From Pseudarthrobacter sp. PS3-L1 (GTDB lineage: Bacteria > Actinomycetota > Actinomycetes > Actinomycetales > Micrococcaceae), in assembly GCF_030063285.1 (NCBI RefSeq), contig NZ_JASISU010000001.1, forward strand, positions 248,001 to 312,000: 64,000 nt of DNA, in the 5' to 3' direction. Under the pieces are notes generated by a model, which was not told the origin of the DNA, ran no database searches, and saw nothing but the letters and a program-made list of their open reading frames with translations. Both the position numbers and the translations under genes were made by a program. The stretch's first letter is position 1. Each line of letters begins with the position of its first letter. This document shows positions 35,168 to 44,471 of the stretch, in pieces.

Positions 35168-35254
35168 CTGCGGTCGGCAGGCATCGAAGGGGGCTACAAA
35201 AATCACCTCTTTGCCGAGGCAGGCTGCAGAAAACAGGCGACGTGGGCAATAAAA

Positions 35255-35278
35255 AAGGGCCTTCGTATGAAGGCCCTT
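35255..35278 (-). terminator. Rho-independent terminator of tRNA-Pro
   Basis: 10-bp perfect stem AAGGGCCTTC / GAAGGCCCTT with a 4-nt loop. Read on the minus strand it is followed by a run of six T, directly downstream of the tRNA 3' end. Confidence 0.85.
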
Positions 35279-35286
35279 CTCTATTT

Positions 35287-35363
35287 TGGTCGGGATGACA
35301 GGATTTGAACCTGCGACCTCGTCGTCCCGAACGACGCGCGCTACCAAGCTGCGCCACATCCCG
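35287..35363 (-). tRNA. tRNA-Pro (anticodon CGG), CCA encoded
   Basis: Cloverleaf on the minus strand: acceptor CGGGATG pairs with CATCCCG, D arm GCGC...GCGC, anticodon stem CGTCG/CGACG around the loop TTCGGGA (anticodon CGG, codon CCG), T arm GCAGG TTCAAAT CCTGT, then discriminator A and encoded CCA. 77 nt with CCA. No integrated element abuts either end. Confidence 0.95.
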
Positions 35364-35461
35364 ATCCGCTGCAAAAGCAACTTTTCAAGGATAGCGGACG
35401 CTGCTCTGGAAGCGAAATCCCCAGGAAACGGCGCAGCTGTCGGCAGGGACGCTGGACTGTC

Positions 35462-37342
35462 CTAGACCAGCGATTCCTTCCAGGCACCATGCAGGGTGGC
35501 AAACCGGCCACCACTGCCGATCAGCTCTGCGGGTGTGCCATCCTCCACCACGCGTCCGTCATGGATCACCAGGATGCGGTCAGCTGTCTCCACAGTGGAA
35601 AGCCGGTGGGCAATGATCAGTGCCGTGCGGCCTTCGGTGTCTCCCGACGGCGGGCGCCCGCCCGTGACGCGTCCTTCGGTTTCGTCAGGTGCTGAGGGAC
35701 CGTGGAGGAGGTTTGCCAGACCCTGCTGGACCAGCCGCTCAGAGGGGATATCCAGTGAGGAAGTGGCCTCGTCCAGAATGAGGACTGCTGGACGAGCCAG
35801 GAATGCACGCGCAAAGCTGATGAGCTGCCGCTGCCCCGCCGAGACGCGGCCACCCCGCTTGTTGACGTCGGTGTCATACCCGTCAGGGAGGGCGGCGATA
35901 AAGTCGTGCGCCCCCACAGCCCTGGCTGCCCCCTCAATTTCAGAACGTGTGGCCGCAGGGCGGCCCAGCGCAATGTTGTCCGCCACCGAACCACTGAAGA
36001 GGAACGCTTCCTGCGTCACCATGACAATGTTGTGCCGGAGGTCTGAGGTGCTCAAATTGCGAAGGTCTACGCCGTCGAGGGTCAGCGATCCCGCGGAGAC
36101 GTCGTAGAAGCGTGCAATCAACTTGGCAAGTGTGGACTTGCCCGCACCTGTCTGCCCCACGAGGGCTACTGTCTGTCCCGCAGGAATGTGCAGGTCCATG
36201 GTGGGGACAATGATTGGACCGGCCCCGTAGCGGAACTCAACACCCGTGAAGTTGATGGCTCCCCTGGCGTCCTTCAGTGGTGTTGCGTTTTTAGGTGGCC
36301 GGACGGTGGGGATTTCTTCCAATAGTCCTGAGACCTTTTCCAGGGCAGCCTGTGCGCTTTGGAATGCGTTGTAGAACATGGCCATCTGGTCCACCGGCTG
36401 GAAGAACCGCTTGGTGGAAAGGATGAGGGCAAGCAGGATACCTACAGCCAGGTCCCCATTGAGGACACGGAAGCCACCGCCGAGGAGGACAAATGCGACG
36501 CAGACATTACCGATCAGGACCAAGCCCGGCTGGAAAACGCCGTTGAGGTTGATTGAGCGCACTGTCACCAGGCGGTAACCCTCGGCAAGGGAACCAAACC
36601 GGGAGTCATTCTCGCGCTCCTTGCGGAAAGCCTTCACCGCGCGGATACCTGTCATTGTCTCGATGAAATGCACAATAAGGCCCGCAGAGACGACGCGCGA
36701 CTCCCGGTAGGCGATCTGCGAGTGCTTCTGGTACCAGCGGGACAGGAGAAACATGGGCACGCCAGCTACCAGGACGATGAGTCCACTTTTCCAGTCCAGC
36801 GCGAAGATGGTGATCGCGGTGAAGATCATGAAGAGCAACCCGGAGGCGAGTGCGGAAACGCCGGAGTCCAGAAGCTCGCGCAGCGCTTCCAGATCCGATG
36901 TCTGCCTTGAGATGATGCGCCCCGAGGTGTATTTCTCGTGAAATTCCAGGCTCAGCTGCTGCGTATGCCGAAACACCCGAAGACGCAGGTCCAGCAGCAT
37001 GGCCTGGCTCAGTTTCGCCGTCGATGTCACATACAGGGCGGTAAGGCCGGCAGTGGCAATAGCGGCTGACAGGTAGGCGACACCGGTGAATACCACTGGC
37101 ATGCTGTTCCCGGCCCGCAGAGCAGGCAGGGCATTGTCGATGCCGAACGCGATCAGGGCAGGTCCTGCAACGCGGGCTGCCTGGGACAGCACCACCATGG
37201 CGATGGTCAGCCAGAAGCGCAGCCGGATGGGACGGATCAGTGAGTTGAGGAGGGCCAGAGATCTGCGCCGGAGCACCTTGCTCTCAGCCTTGGTGAGATT
37301 GGAATTGTCCTCATTGGCCGTACCGAAGTTTGTTGCGCTCAT
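35462..37342 (-). CDS. ABC exporter half-transporter, canonical-ATPase subunit
   Basis: 626 residues: six-helix exporter domain (to about residue 330) then an NBD. Walker A is [13 protein letters not shown], Walker [13 protein letters not shown] with the catalytic Glu, H-loop IIAHRLST. The signature motif is VSAGQ instead of LSGGQ. A polar insert ([15 protein letters not shown]) lies between the D-loop and the H-loop. With the coupled upstream gene it makes a heterodimeric exporter of the LmrCD/BmrCD type, where one ATP site is degenerate. ATG 37342 overlaps the partner's TGA (ATGA). Possible multidrug or lipid export. Confidence 0.9.
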   Translation of the reverse strand: MSATNFGTANEDNSNLTKAESKVLRRRSLALLNSLIRPIRLRFWLTIAMVVLSQAARVAGPALIAFGIDNALPALRAGNSMPVVFTGVAYLSAAIATAGLTALYVTSTAKLSQAMLLDLRLRVFRHTQQLSLEFHEKYTSGRIISRQTSDLEALRELLDSGVSALASGLLFMIFTAITIFALDWKSGLIVLVAGVPMFLLSRWYQKHSQIAYRESRVVSAGLIVHFIETMTGIRAVKAFRKERENDSRFGSLAEGYRLVTVRSINLNGVFQPGLVLIGNVCVAFVLLGGGFRVLNGDLAVGILLALILSTKRFFQPVDQMAMFYNAFQSAQAALEKVSGLLEEIPTVRPPKNATPLKDARGAINFTGVEFRYGAGPIIVPTMDLHIPAGQTVALVGQTGAGKSTLAKLIARFYDVSAGSLTLDGVDLRNLSTSDLRHNIVMVTQEAFLFSGSVADNIALGRPAATRSEIEGAARAVGAHDFIAALPDGYDTDVNKRGGRVSAGQRQLISFARAFLARPAVLILDEATSSLDIPSERLVQQGLANLLHGPSAPDETEGRVTGGRPPSGDTEGRTALIIAHRLSTVETADRILVIHDGRVVEDGTPAELIGSGGRFATLHGAWKESLV

Positions 37343-39201
37343 CGAGTGGCCTTCCCTGGCTGGTGAATCGTCAGTTCTGCCTCGTCAAGGTCCAGGCCTG
37401 TGGTCTGTTCAAGGGCGTCCAGGTCCGTCTCCAGGTCCGAATCCAAATCGTGGGCGTCCTCGTCCAAGCTGGCGATGACGTACCTGTAGTGGTCATTGGT
37501 GGAGAGCAGTTCAGTGTGTGTTCCAACGGCGGTGATTTGCCCGTTCTCGAGTAGGGCCACGCGGTCCGCCAGCGCCACGGTGGACGGACGGTGGGCCACA
37601 ATCAGCGTGGTGGTATCCGCCAGAACCTGGCGCAGCCGCGTTTCGACAAGCTCCTCCGTCGATACGTCCAGTGCTGACAGCGGATCGTCGAGCACCAGGA
37701 CTTTGGGCTTTGCTGCGATGGCCCTGGCCAGGGCTATGCGTTGACGCTGGCCTCCGGAGAGGCTGAGACCTTCTTCCCCAATGAGGGTCTCCAGGCCCTG
37801 GGGCAAGGAATAGACGAAGTGTGCCTGGGCCACATCCAAGGCCTCCGTCAGCACTTCATCACTGCGTTCCGAGGCACCCAGCAGGACGTTGTCGCGGACC
37901 GAACTGGAGAACAGGATGGTGTCCTCAAAGGCGACACCAACTACCTGGCGCAATTGTTCGACGTCGTACTCGCGAAGGTCCATGCCGTCGATCTGGACGG
38001 AGCCCGCGCTCACTTCGTAGAGGCGGGGGACCAATTGCAGCAGGGCACTCTTGCCGCTGCCCGTGATGCCCACCAGGGCCATGGTTTCCCCGGGCCGGAC
38101 ATCAAGGGTGATGTCTTTCAGGATGGGATGCTCAGGGGCATCCTCAAACGCGAAGCCTGCCTGCCGGAAACTGAGTGCACCCACAGTAGTTTCGGGACGA
38201 CTCGGGTTCTCCGGGCTGGTAATGGTGTTTACCGCATCCATGACCTCGAAGTGCCTGTCGACGGCGGCCTTGGCGGTGAGTGCCATGGCCAACAGGGTGC
38301 CGGAAAATTCGACGGGCATGGCAATGACGGCCGCCGTGGCAAAAAACGCCACCAGCGCGCCGATGCTTAGTTCCCCATTGGATACCAGAACAACGCCGAC
38401 AACAAGGCCAGATCCCAGGGCCAGCTCCGGAAGGAGAGTGACCACAAGCGAGAAAACAGCAAGGTGTTTGGCTTTCTGGATTTCCGTCTGGCGCAGTTCC
38501 TCCGCCTGGCCATTAAAATTGGCCAGGGCCTCTCGACTGCGTCCGAAGGCCTTGAGGACGCGGATGCCATGGACAGACTCTTCCACAGTGGTGGCCAAGT
38601 CTCCGGCCTGGTCCTGACTGCGCCGGGTTACCTGGCTGAAGCGGGTGCGGAAGCGGAAGCCGTAGATCATGATGGGCACAGCGGCGGCGAGGAAGATCAG
38701 GGCAAGCTGCCAGCTCATGGAGAACATGACGCCAATTCCGATAACAACTGTCAGTGTGGTGACCACCAGCATGATGGCACCGAACGCCATCCAGCGGCGC
38801 AGGAAGTTCAGGTCAGTCATGGCCCGGGAGAGGAGCTGCCCTGATCCCCAGCGATCATGGAAAGAGACTGTCAGGTTCTGGAGGTGGCTGTAGAGCGAGA
38901 CCCGCATGTTGGTTTCGACGGTGGTCGCGGGGTTGATCACAAACTGCCGACGCAGGGCGACGAGTCCTGCTTCTGCGATGCCCAGCAGCAGGATGGCCCC
39001 GAATGCAATCCAGACGGCATCTGACGTTCCGCCTACCCGGAGGGTGTCGTTGATCAGTACCCGCAGTACCTGCGGAATGGTCAGCGCTACGAGGCTGGCC
39101 AGGAGTGCGCAGAGCAGGCCCATGACGAGCCGCGGAATGATGGGCTTGACGTGGGGGTAGAGACGGCTGATGGAGGAGAAGAATGAACTTTGCGTGGCCA
39201 T
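37339..39201 (-). CDS. ABC exporter half-transporter, degenerate-site subunit
   Basis: 620 residues. Transmembrane domain about residues 20-320, NBD with Walker [14 protein letters not shown] and intact signature LSGGQ. Walker B is [12 protein letters not shown], Asp in place of the catalytic Glu, and H-loop IVAHRPST is present. With the partner's normal Walker B and altered signature this is the usual asymmetry of heterodimeric exporters: partner Glu plus this LSGGQ form the competent site. An acidic C-terminal tail ([20 protein letters not shown]) is unusual. ATG 39201 (MATQSSFF) is picked over the open frame to 39246 because a regulatory palindrome lies just upstream. Confidence 0.9.
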   Translation of the reverse strand: MATQSSFFSSISRLYPHVKPIIPRLVMGLLCALLASLVALTIPQVLRVLINDTLRVGGTSDAVWIAFGAILLLGIAEAGLVALRRQFVINPATTVETNMRVSLYSHLQNLTVSFHDRWGSGQLLSRAMTDLNFLRRWMAFGAIMLVVTTLTVVIGIGVMFSMSWQLALIFLAAAVPIMIYGFRFRTRFSQVTRRSQDQAGDLATTVEESVHGIRVLKAFGRSREALANFNGQAEELRQTEIQKAKHLAVFSLVVTLLPELALGSGLVVGVVLVSNGELSIGALVAFFATAAVIAMPVEFSGTLLAMALTAKAAVDRHFEVMDAVNTITSPENPSRPETTVGALSFRQAGFAFEDAPEHPILKDITLDVRPGETMALVGITGSGKSALLQLVPRLYEVSAGSVQIDGMDLREYDVEQLRQVVGVAFEDTILFSSSVRDNVLLGASERSDEVLTEALDVAQAHFVYSLPQGLETLIGEEGLSLSGGQRQRIALARAIAAKPKVLVLDDPLSALDVSTEELVETRLRQVLADTTTLIVAHRPSTVALADRVALLENGQITAVGTHTELLSTNDHYRYVIASLDEDAHDLDSDLETDLDALEQTTGLDLDEAELTIHQPGKATR

Positions 39202-39225
39202 GCGAACTTTTAAAGCCTCAATTTT

Positions 39226-39254
39226 TAAGGTAGTTTCCCGTAGCAACTACCTTA
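39226..39254. promoter_or_regulatory. MarR-type palindrome upstream of ABC exporter pair
   Basis: Perfect 10-bp arms TAAGGTAGTT and AACTACCTTA with a 9-nt centre, 25 bp before the exporter ATG. Size and position fit a MarR-family operator covering the promoter or leader. No MarR gene lies in the window, so the regulator would act from elsewhere. Confidence 0.6.
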
Positions 39255-39332
39255 TGACACGCGGGTGATCCGCTTCACAGGATTTGTTCCTGAGACCCGC
39301 ACTTGCTCAGTTATTGCGTTTCGTGATGAGTG

Positions 39333-39356
39333 CGAGGCCTGGTACTTCAGGCCTCG
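39333..39356. terminator. Hairpin overlapping the metallophosphoesterase stop
   Basis: 9-bp stem CGAGGCCTG / CAGGCCTCG with a 6-nt loop, spanning the TGA of the phosphoesterase gene. Probable terminator for it on the minus strand. Confidence 0.55.
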
Positions 39357-40318
39357 GCCGACGTCCGCTCCGTCAACGTAAGGAGGACAGCCTCCGGGCG
39401 GCAGGCAATACGGATGGGGGCATACCGGGACGTTCCAATTCCGCCGGAGACGTTGACCGGCGTCGTATGTCCCTTGCTCTCCCAGGTGTGCAGGCCCTTG
39501 GCTCGCCAGGTGGGAAGGTCGCAGTTGGTCACCAGTGCGCCAAACCCAGGGACGCAGATCTGGCCACCATGCGTGTGCCCGGCCAGCAGTAAATCAGCTT
39601 CGTCCCGCGTGAAGTGGTCCAGCACGCGCTGGTAGGGGGCGTGAATCACAGCCACTTTCAAGTGCGGCGTCTGGTCCTGGCCGGAGGTGCCACGGGGCCA
39701 GCCTGCGTATTTTTCCCGCTGCAGATGGGGATCGTCCACGCCAGAAAAATCGAAGCGCATCCGGTTCATTACCAGCGATTGGTGGCGGTTGGTGAGGTCA
39801 ATCCAGCCACCCAGGCCAAATTCGGTGCTCAGCTTGGTCCAGTCCAGGGGGACAGGTTCCTTTTTCCGCAGGGACGGACCGAAGAGATAACTCGCCGGGT
39901 TTTTCCAGCTGGGACCGTAGTAGTCATTGGAACCCGGGACAAAAACGCCAGGGAACTCGAACAGCGGTTTCAGCGCCTCGAGCAGGGGGTCCACGGCTTT
40001 GACATGGCTCAGGTTGTCACCTGTATTGACCACCAGATCGGGCCTGAGATCAGCCAGCGATGAAAGCCAGGCGGCTTTCTTGTGCTGGCCGGGGACAAAG
40101 TGGATGTCACTCAGGTGCAGGATCCGGAACGGCTGCTGCCCGGGTGGCAGGATCGCGAGGTTTTCCTCGCGGACGCCGAACTGGTTTTTCTCCCAGAGTC
40201 CGTAGCCAAAAGCCGCCGAGCCCACGGCTGCGCCGGTACCGGCAACGAATGCAGCGTTGCGGCCCACAGTGCGGGCACGCTTGGCAAGGCCGGAGAAGTC
40301 AGGTGCTGAGTACCTCAT
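39347..40318 (-). CDS. Membrane-anchored metallophosphoesterase
   Basis: 323 residues. A hydrophobic stretch near residues 20-40 (NAAFVAGTGAAVGSAAFGYGLW) suggests a membrane anchor. The metallophosphatase motifs follow: LSDIHFVPG (DxH), VNTGDNLSH (GDN), FVPGSNDYY (in place of GNHD), AVIHAP and AGHTHGGQICVP (GHTH). YaeI/LpxH-like phosphodiesterase family, lipid or peptidoglycan-linked substrate possible. It precedes ponA2-like and crp-type genes as in mycobacteria (Rv3683 next to ponA2). Gene end overlaps a hairpin; start ATG 40318 is six bp from the PBP stop. Confidence 0.88.
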   Translation of the reverse strand: MRYSAPDFSGLAKRARTVGRNAAFVAGTGAAVGSAAFGYGLWEKNQFGVREENLAILPPGQQPFRILHLSDIHFVPGQHKKAAWLSSLADLRPDLVVNTGDNLSHVKAVDPLLEALKPLFEFPGVFVPGSNDYYGPSWKNPASYLFGPSLRKKEPVPLDWTKLSTEFGLGGWIDLTNRHQSLVMNRMRFDFSGVDDPHLQREKYAGWPRGTSGQDQTPHLKVAVIHAPYQRVLDHFTRDEADLLLAGHTHGGQICVPGFGALVTNCDLPTWRAKGLHTWESKGHTTPVNVSGGIGTSRYAPIRIACRPEAVLLTLTERTSAEA

Positions 40319-40324
40319 GCGCGA

Positions 40325-42592
40325 TCAGTTACTCGGTGCCGGGGACGGCTCGGCACTCGGCTGCGCAGGTGTCCGGGGCTGCGCGGGTGTCCTGGGCTGG
40401 GCAGGCGCTGGCGCGGGCGCAGCGTTGATCATGTTGCTGGGCGGCGCCGGGAAACCGTCAGTTCCGTAATTGGGTGCGATTTCCCGCATGAAGTTCGAGA
40501 ACATGGGGCCCGCCACCATGTAGCCGTCCAGGTTCTGGTAGAACTGCCCGTTGAACGTCAGATCGCGGCCTGGCCTGTTCTGGCTGCCGAGGGGATCGCC
40601 AAACCAGGCCGCAGTCGCAAGTCCGGTGGTGTGGCCAACAACCCAGGTGGACTCGTTCAGGTTGGAAGTACCTGTCTTGGCCGCCACCGGGAAATTGGTG
40701 CGGGTGGAGATCCTTGGCTGGATCAGGGAGCCGGAACCGCGGTTGAGGACTTCCTGGAGAGCGTAGTTCACGCCGCGGGCAACTTCAGGCTTGATGGCAT
40801 CGCGGCAGTTGCTGGCCTGGGCAGGAAGATCGGCGCCGGAAGCATCCTTGACGGAGGTGATGGCAATCGGTTCGCAGTACTTGCCGTCATTGGCAAACGT
40901 GGCGAAGGCGCTGGCCATGGTCAGGGGAGACGTCTGGGTTGACCCAAGCAGGTTGCCCAGGGAGAACATGTTGACCTTCGGATTTGGAACAAGGTTTCCG
41001 TTTTCGTCAGTGGATGGCAATCCGCTGTGAATGCCCACGGCGTCAACGATCTTCTGAATGCCGCAGAAATCCAACTGGGCAGCCGAAGCAAACGTTGCAG
41101 TGTTGATCGAGTTGTAAAGTCCCTCAAGAACCGGCATGGACCGGTAGTAACCATCCTCGGCGTTCTGCAGGTCGTCAGCTTCGTCGGGGTTGGTTGTGTC
41201 GTAGGCGCCGGTCACCACACCGCAGGTGTTTCGCCAGGGAAAGTTAGCGGAATACCTGCGCTGTGCAGCGTTGACTGTGGTGTTCATGGACTTGCCCTCG
41301 TTGAGCCACTCAGCAAAGGTGAAGGGCTTCATGGTGGATCCTGGCTGGGCTCCACCGAGGCCGTTGAGGTCATTACCGTCCTTGTCCAGCTTGTCCACGG
41401 CGAAGTTGACCTGGGAATCAAACTTTCCGTCCGCGGGCAGGAACACGGTGTTCTGCGCCATATTCGTGATCTCGCCGGTGCCAGGTTTCACGGAGACCAT
41501 GGCTGAGCCCCACTTGATCTCATTGGCTCCCGCCGAGGCGTCCACCTGGGCTTGTGCGGCATTTTGTGCTGCTGGATCCAGGGTGGTTTTGATGGTGAGG
41601 CCGCCACCATAGATTCGGCTGACCCGTTCTGCCTCGTCTGCGCCGTAGGCCGGGTTATTCAGCAGGAGGTGCAGCACGTAGTCGCAGAAGTACGGTGCGG
41701 TGGTGGCGTACGCACAGCCCTGCCTGGGCTGGGTCACGTTGGTTTCCACCGGAGTGGCCACGGCGGCGTCGAAGTCGGCCTGCGTAATCTTTCCCTGGTC
41801 CAGCATCAGGCCCAGAACCAGGTCACGGCGGGCTTTGGAGTTTTCCGGGTTGGTGATGGGATCAAAGGCACTGGGGCTGTTGACCAGCCCAGCCAGGAGC
41901 GCTGCCTGGGGGAGGGTCAGGTCTTTGGCGCTGGTGCTGAAGAAAAACTTGGACGCAGCCTCGATGCCGTACGCGTCACGGTTGAAAAAGACGATGTTGA
42001 GGTATCCCTCAAGGATCTGCTCCTTGGTGAATTCTTTCTCCAGGGAAATGGCGAGCTTCATCTCGCGGAGCTTGTCCCCAACACCCTTGTTGCCGTTGAG
42101 GAGAATGTCCTCGTCCTTGCCCTCGGCTGCGTAATTGGAGTTGAGGACGTTGTTCACGTACTGCTGCGTAATGGTCGAAGCACCCTGTTTGTTGCCTCGC
42201 GCTGTTTCGACCACTGCGCGGAGGATACCTGTGGTGTCTACCCCGCCGTGCTCATAGAAGCGGCTATCTTCCACGGCCAATACGGCATCCTGCATGAAAG
42301 GAGAGATCTGGTCCAACGAGACCTTTGTCCGGTTCTCCGTGTACAGCGTGGCAATGGGGCTGTTGTCCGCAGCCAGGATGGTAGTGGACTGATTGGGCGG
42401 ATCCACCTTCAACTCAGCAGGGAGAGTGTCGAAGAATTCGATGGAGCCACTGGCTGCGTTGCCCGATACTGCGGCGGCCGGGACCAGCAGGCCAGCCACC
42501 AGAACACCACAGAGAGCGCTCACGCCAAAGAACCCAAGGATCTTCCCCAGGGTGGTTGCAGTGTCAAAAAGAGGGTTCTTACGGGCAGCCAT
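40325..42592 (-). CDS. Bifunctional class A penicillin-binding protein (PonA2-like)
   Basis: 755 residues. One N-terminal membrane helix, transglycosylase domain (AVEDSRFYEHGGVDTTGILRA, GASTITQQYVNN), and transpeptidase domain with the active-site motif GSTMK (SxxK), SIN (SxN) and KTGTSN (KTG). It polymerises and cross-links peptidoglycan. The C-terminus is a Pro/Ala-rich tail with QPRTPA repeats rather than a PASTA domain as in mycobacterial PonA2. Start ATG 42592; GTG 42601 is a close alternative. Divergent from the DUF4177 gene. Confidence 0.93.
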   Translation of the reverse strand: MAARKNPLFDTATTLGKILGFFGVSALCGVLVAGLLVPAAAVSGNAASGSIEFFDTLPAELKVDPPNQSTTILAADNSPIATLYTENRTKVSLDQISPFMQDAVLAVEDSRFYEHGGVDTTGILRAVVETARGNKQGASTITQQYVNNVLNSNYAAEGKDEDILLNGNKGVGDKLREMKLAISLEKEFTKEQILEGYLNIVFFNRDAYGIEAASKFFFSTSAKDLTLPQAALLAGLVNSPSAFDPITNPENSKARRDLVLGLMLDQGKITQADFDAAVATPVETNVTQPRQGCAYATTAPYFCDYVLHLLLNNPAYGADEAERVSRIYGGGLTIKTTLDPAAQNAAQAQVDASAGANEIKWGSAMVSVKPGTGEITNMAQNTVFLPADGKFDSQVNFAVDKLDKDGNDLNGLGGAQPGSTMKPFTFAEWLNEGKSMNTTVNAAQRRYSANFPWRNTCGVVTGAYDTTNPDEADDLQNAEDGYYRSMPVLEGLYNSINTATFASAAQLDFCGIQKIVDAVGIHSGLPSTDENGNLVPNPKVNMFSLGNLLGSTQTSPLTMASAFATFANDGKYCEPIAITSVKDASGADLPAQASNCRDAIKPEVARGVNYALQEVLNRGSGSLIQPRISTRTNFPVAAKTGTSNLNESTWVVGHTTGLATAAWFGDPLGSQNRPGRDLTFNGQFYQNLDGYMVAGPMFSNFMREIAPNYGTDGFPAPPSNMINAAPAPAPAQPRTPAQPRTPAQPSAEPSPAPSN

Positions 42593-42629
42593 GTTTCCCA
42601 CTTTACCGGCAAGGACTAGGCTTTAGCTC

Positions 42630-42785
42630 ATGACCAAATGGGAGTACGCAACGATTCCGCTCATCATCCACGCTACAAAGCAGATCCTTGACCAGTGGGG
42701 AGAGGACGGCTGGGAGCTAGTGCAGGTAGTCACCGGCCCTGACGGCAACGGCCTTGTCGCCTACCTCAAGCGGGAGAAGCAGTAG
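42630..42785 (+). CDS. Small DUF4177-like protein
   Basis: 51 residues. Begins MTKWEYATIPLIIHATKQIL and continues DQWGEDGWELVQVV with a conserved WExxxV pattern, ending in YLKREKQ. This is the short protein typically found between ponA2-like and RidA genes in Micrococcales. Function unknown. One base separates its stop from the RidA GTG. Confidence 0.75.
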   Translation: MTKWEYATIPLIIHATKQILDQWGEDGWELVQVVTGPDGNGLVAYLKREKQ

Positions 42786-42786
42786 C

Positions 42787-43320
42787 GTGTCAATTCCCTC
42801 AGAGGCCAGCAACGGCGCGGCCGCGGCTCCAGTTTCGGCTGTCGAAAAGCGTTTGGCCGAACTTGGCATGAGCCTTCCGGACGTTGCCGCGCCGGTGGCG
42901 TCCTACGTCCCCGCCATGATCTCGGGAAACCACGTTTACACCTCCGGCCAGCTGCCGTTTATTAACGGCAAACTCCAAGCTACGGGCAAGGTGTCGATCG
43001 GGAGCGAGTCCTACGCCGACGAAGTCACCGTTTCACCCACCGATGCTGCAAAATACGCCGCGGTCTGCGCCGTCAATGCCCTAGCGGCCATCAAAAGCGT
43101 CATTGGCGATCTGGACCGTATCACCCGGATCGTCAAAGTTGTTGGTTTCGTCGCCTCGGATCCCACTTTCATTGGCCAGCCGGCAGTGATCAACGGAGCA
43201 TCCGAGCTCCTGGGCAGTGTCTTCGGTGAGGCAGGCCAGCACGCGCGCTCCGCCGTCGGCGTTGCAGTTCTGCCACTCGACTCGCCGGTGGAAGTCGAAC
43301 TGATCGCGGAATTCAGCTAG
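42787..43320 (+). CDS. RidA family protein
   Basis: 177 residues with a short Ala/Ser-rich extension before the RidA core (KRLAELGMSLPDVAAPVASYVPAMISGNHVYTSGQLPF). AVNALAAIKSVIGDLDRITRIVKVVGFVAS is the helix-strand of the fold. Members deaminate reactive enamines or imines, although this subgroup (YjgH/Rv3678c-like) lacks proof of it. GTG 42787 directly follows the DUF4177 stop. Part of the conserved PBP-RidA-NUDIX-crp string. Confidence 0.88.
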   Translation: MSIPSEASNGAAAAPVSAVEKRLAELGMSLPDVAAPVASYVPAMISGNHVYTSGQLPFINGKLQATGKVSIGSESYADEVTVSPTDAAKYAAVCAVNALAAIKSVIGDLDRITRIVKVVGFVASDPTFIGQPAVINGASELLGSVFGEAGQHARSAVGVAVLPLDSPVEVELIAEFS

Positions 43321-43335
43321 GACGCGGGTTCCCCT

Positions 43336-44247
43336 TTGCCACAGCTTTCCCGACGCCTTTTTGACCTGCCCACCGAACTGACGGGGGCTGCCCAGAGCTG
43401 GCTTGATCACGGGGAGCGCACCCCGCGCGCTCCCCGGTTTGCCTCCTCCGTGGTCCTCCTGCGGGATTCCCCCGCAGGGCTGGAGACCTGGCTTGGCTAC
43501 CGCCCAGGCTCCTCACCCCTCGGTGTCCTTGCATTTCCGGGCGGGTCCCTCGAGTCAGACGATGATGCTTCTGTCGGCTGGCTTGGCCCCTCACCGCGGC
43601 AATGGGCAGAACACCTGGGGACCGCCGACGTCGGGTTGGCACGCCGCCATGTGGCAGGTGCCATCCGGGAGCTTTTTGAGGAAACTGGTGTGCTGCTGGC
43701 CGGGCCGGACCTCTCCACCACTGTGGAAGCAACAACTGCTGCAGAGTGGATGAAGGCACGCGAAGCGGTGGCGACGCAAGAAAAATCCTTTTCGGCGATC
43801 CTTACCAAGCGCGGACTGTCCCTCCGTACCGATCTCCTTAAACCGTTGGTTAACTGGCTCAGCCCAGACTTTGCCCACCGCCGTTTCAATACCCGCTACT
43901 TCGCCGCAACGATTCCCGTGAACCAGCAGCCTTCGATTCTTGCCAGTAAGGGTGTCTGGGGACGATGGGTATGCGCAACAGGCGTCATTCGGGACCGAAA
44001 CACCACGGCTCTGGGTGATGAAGTGGGCCAGCCCAATACGGCAGGCCTGACGCTGGGGCAGCTTCTGGTTCCGGGTTCAGAGATCATGCTTGAGAAAATG
44101 GCCGCGTCGAACGGCTGTATTGCCTATCTCAGCTACAAGCGCAAAGCCCACGTCTACCAGCCGCAGCTCATCACCGAGGATGGCCGCCTGATGCTTGAGG
44201 TGGAAGCTGCGAAGACTGTTGCGGGGGAGCCTCAGCGGGAGCGCTGA
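43336..44247 (+). CDS. NUDIX hydrolase (long actinobacterial type)
   Basis: 303 residues with TTG start (PQLSRRLFDLP). The Nudix box is split by an insertion: FPGGSLESDDD, then about 40 residues later ARRHVAGAIRELFEETGVLL carrying REx2EE. The C-terminal part contains FNTRYFAATIPVNQQPSILA as in NUDT19/RppH-like enzymes. Likely a nucleotide or CoA pyrophosphohydrolase, substrate unknown. 15 bp after RidA, so the unit 42630-44247 is an operon. Confidence 0.8.
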   Translation: MPQLSRRLFDLPTELTGAAQSWLDHGERTPRAPRFASSVVLLRDSPAGLETWLGYRPGSSPLGVLAFPGGSLESDDDASVGWLGPSPRQWAEHLGTADVGLARRHVAGAIRELFEETGVLLAGPDLSTTVEATTAAEWMKAREAVATQEKSFSAILTKRGLSLRTDLLKPLVNWLSPDFAHRRFNTRYFAATIPVNQQPSILASKGVWGRWVCATGVIRDRNTTALGDEVGQPNTAGLTLGQLLVPGSEIMLEKMAASNGCIAYLSYKRKAHVYQPQLITEDGRLMLEVEAAKTVAGEPQRER

Positions 44248-44294
44248 CCCCAGCCCATCCGGACCTGCTCAATTTTGTGGCTCTGATCTCCACC

Positions 44295-44399
44295 GGACAT
44301 GTCCTGAGCTCGGGTCCAGGGGTGGGCATGTTCGCTCATGCCCACACGTCGAAGCCAAGAGTGGACATGTCCAATTTTGTGTATCGAGCATGTCCACTC
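44295..44399. repeat. Cluster of CATGTCC-type palindromes in intergenic region
   Basis: The 224-bp gap after the NUDIX gene holds GGACATGTCC (44295-44304), GTGGGCATG / CATGCCCAC (44322-44330, 44337-44345), and GAGTGGACATG / CATGTCCACTC (44359-44369, 44389-44399). AATTTTGTG also occurs twice (44272 and 44373 region). The regular recurrence resembles terminal repeats of IS21-type elements or a multi-site operator; no transposase gene is adjacent. Terminator function for the convergent NUDIX and crp genes is also possible. Confidence 0.6.
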
Positions 44400-44471
44400 G
44401 TTGATGGTATTAAAGACCGCAGGCCCGGACCCCGTGAGGGGAGCCGGACCTGGGTATGCGGAGCGTCGGGG

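Noticed and set aside
35287..35363. tRNA-Pro as attachment site of an integrated element
   Set aside because: No integrase nearby and no repeat of the tRNA 3' end was noticed in the window.
37339..39246. Start of the upstream ABC half-transporter at 39246
   Set aside because: The extra 15 codons overlap the palindromic operator and lack family similarity; ATG 39201 is preferred.
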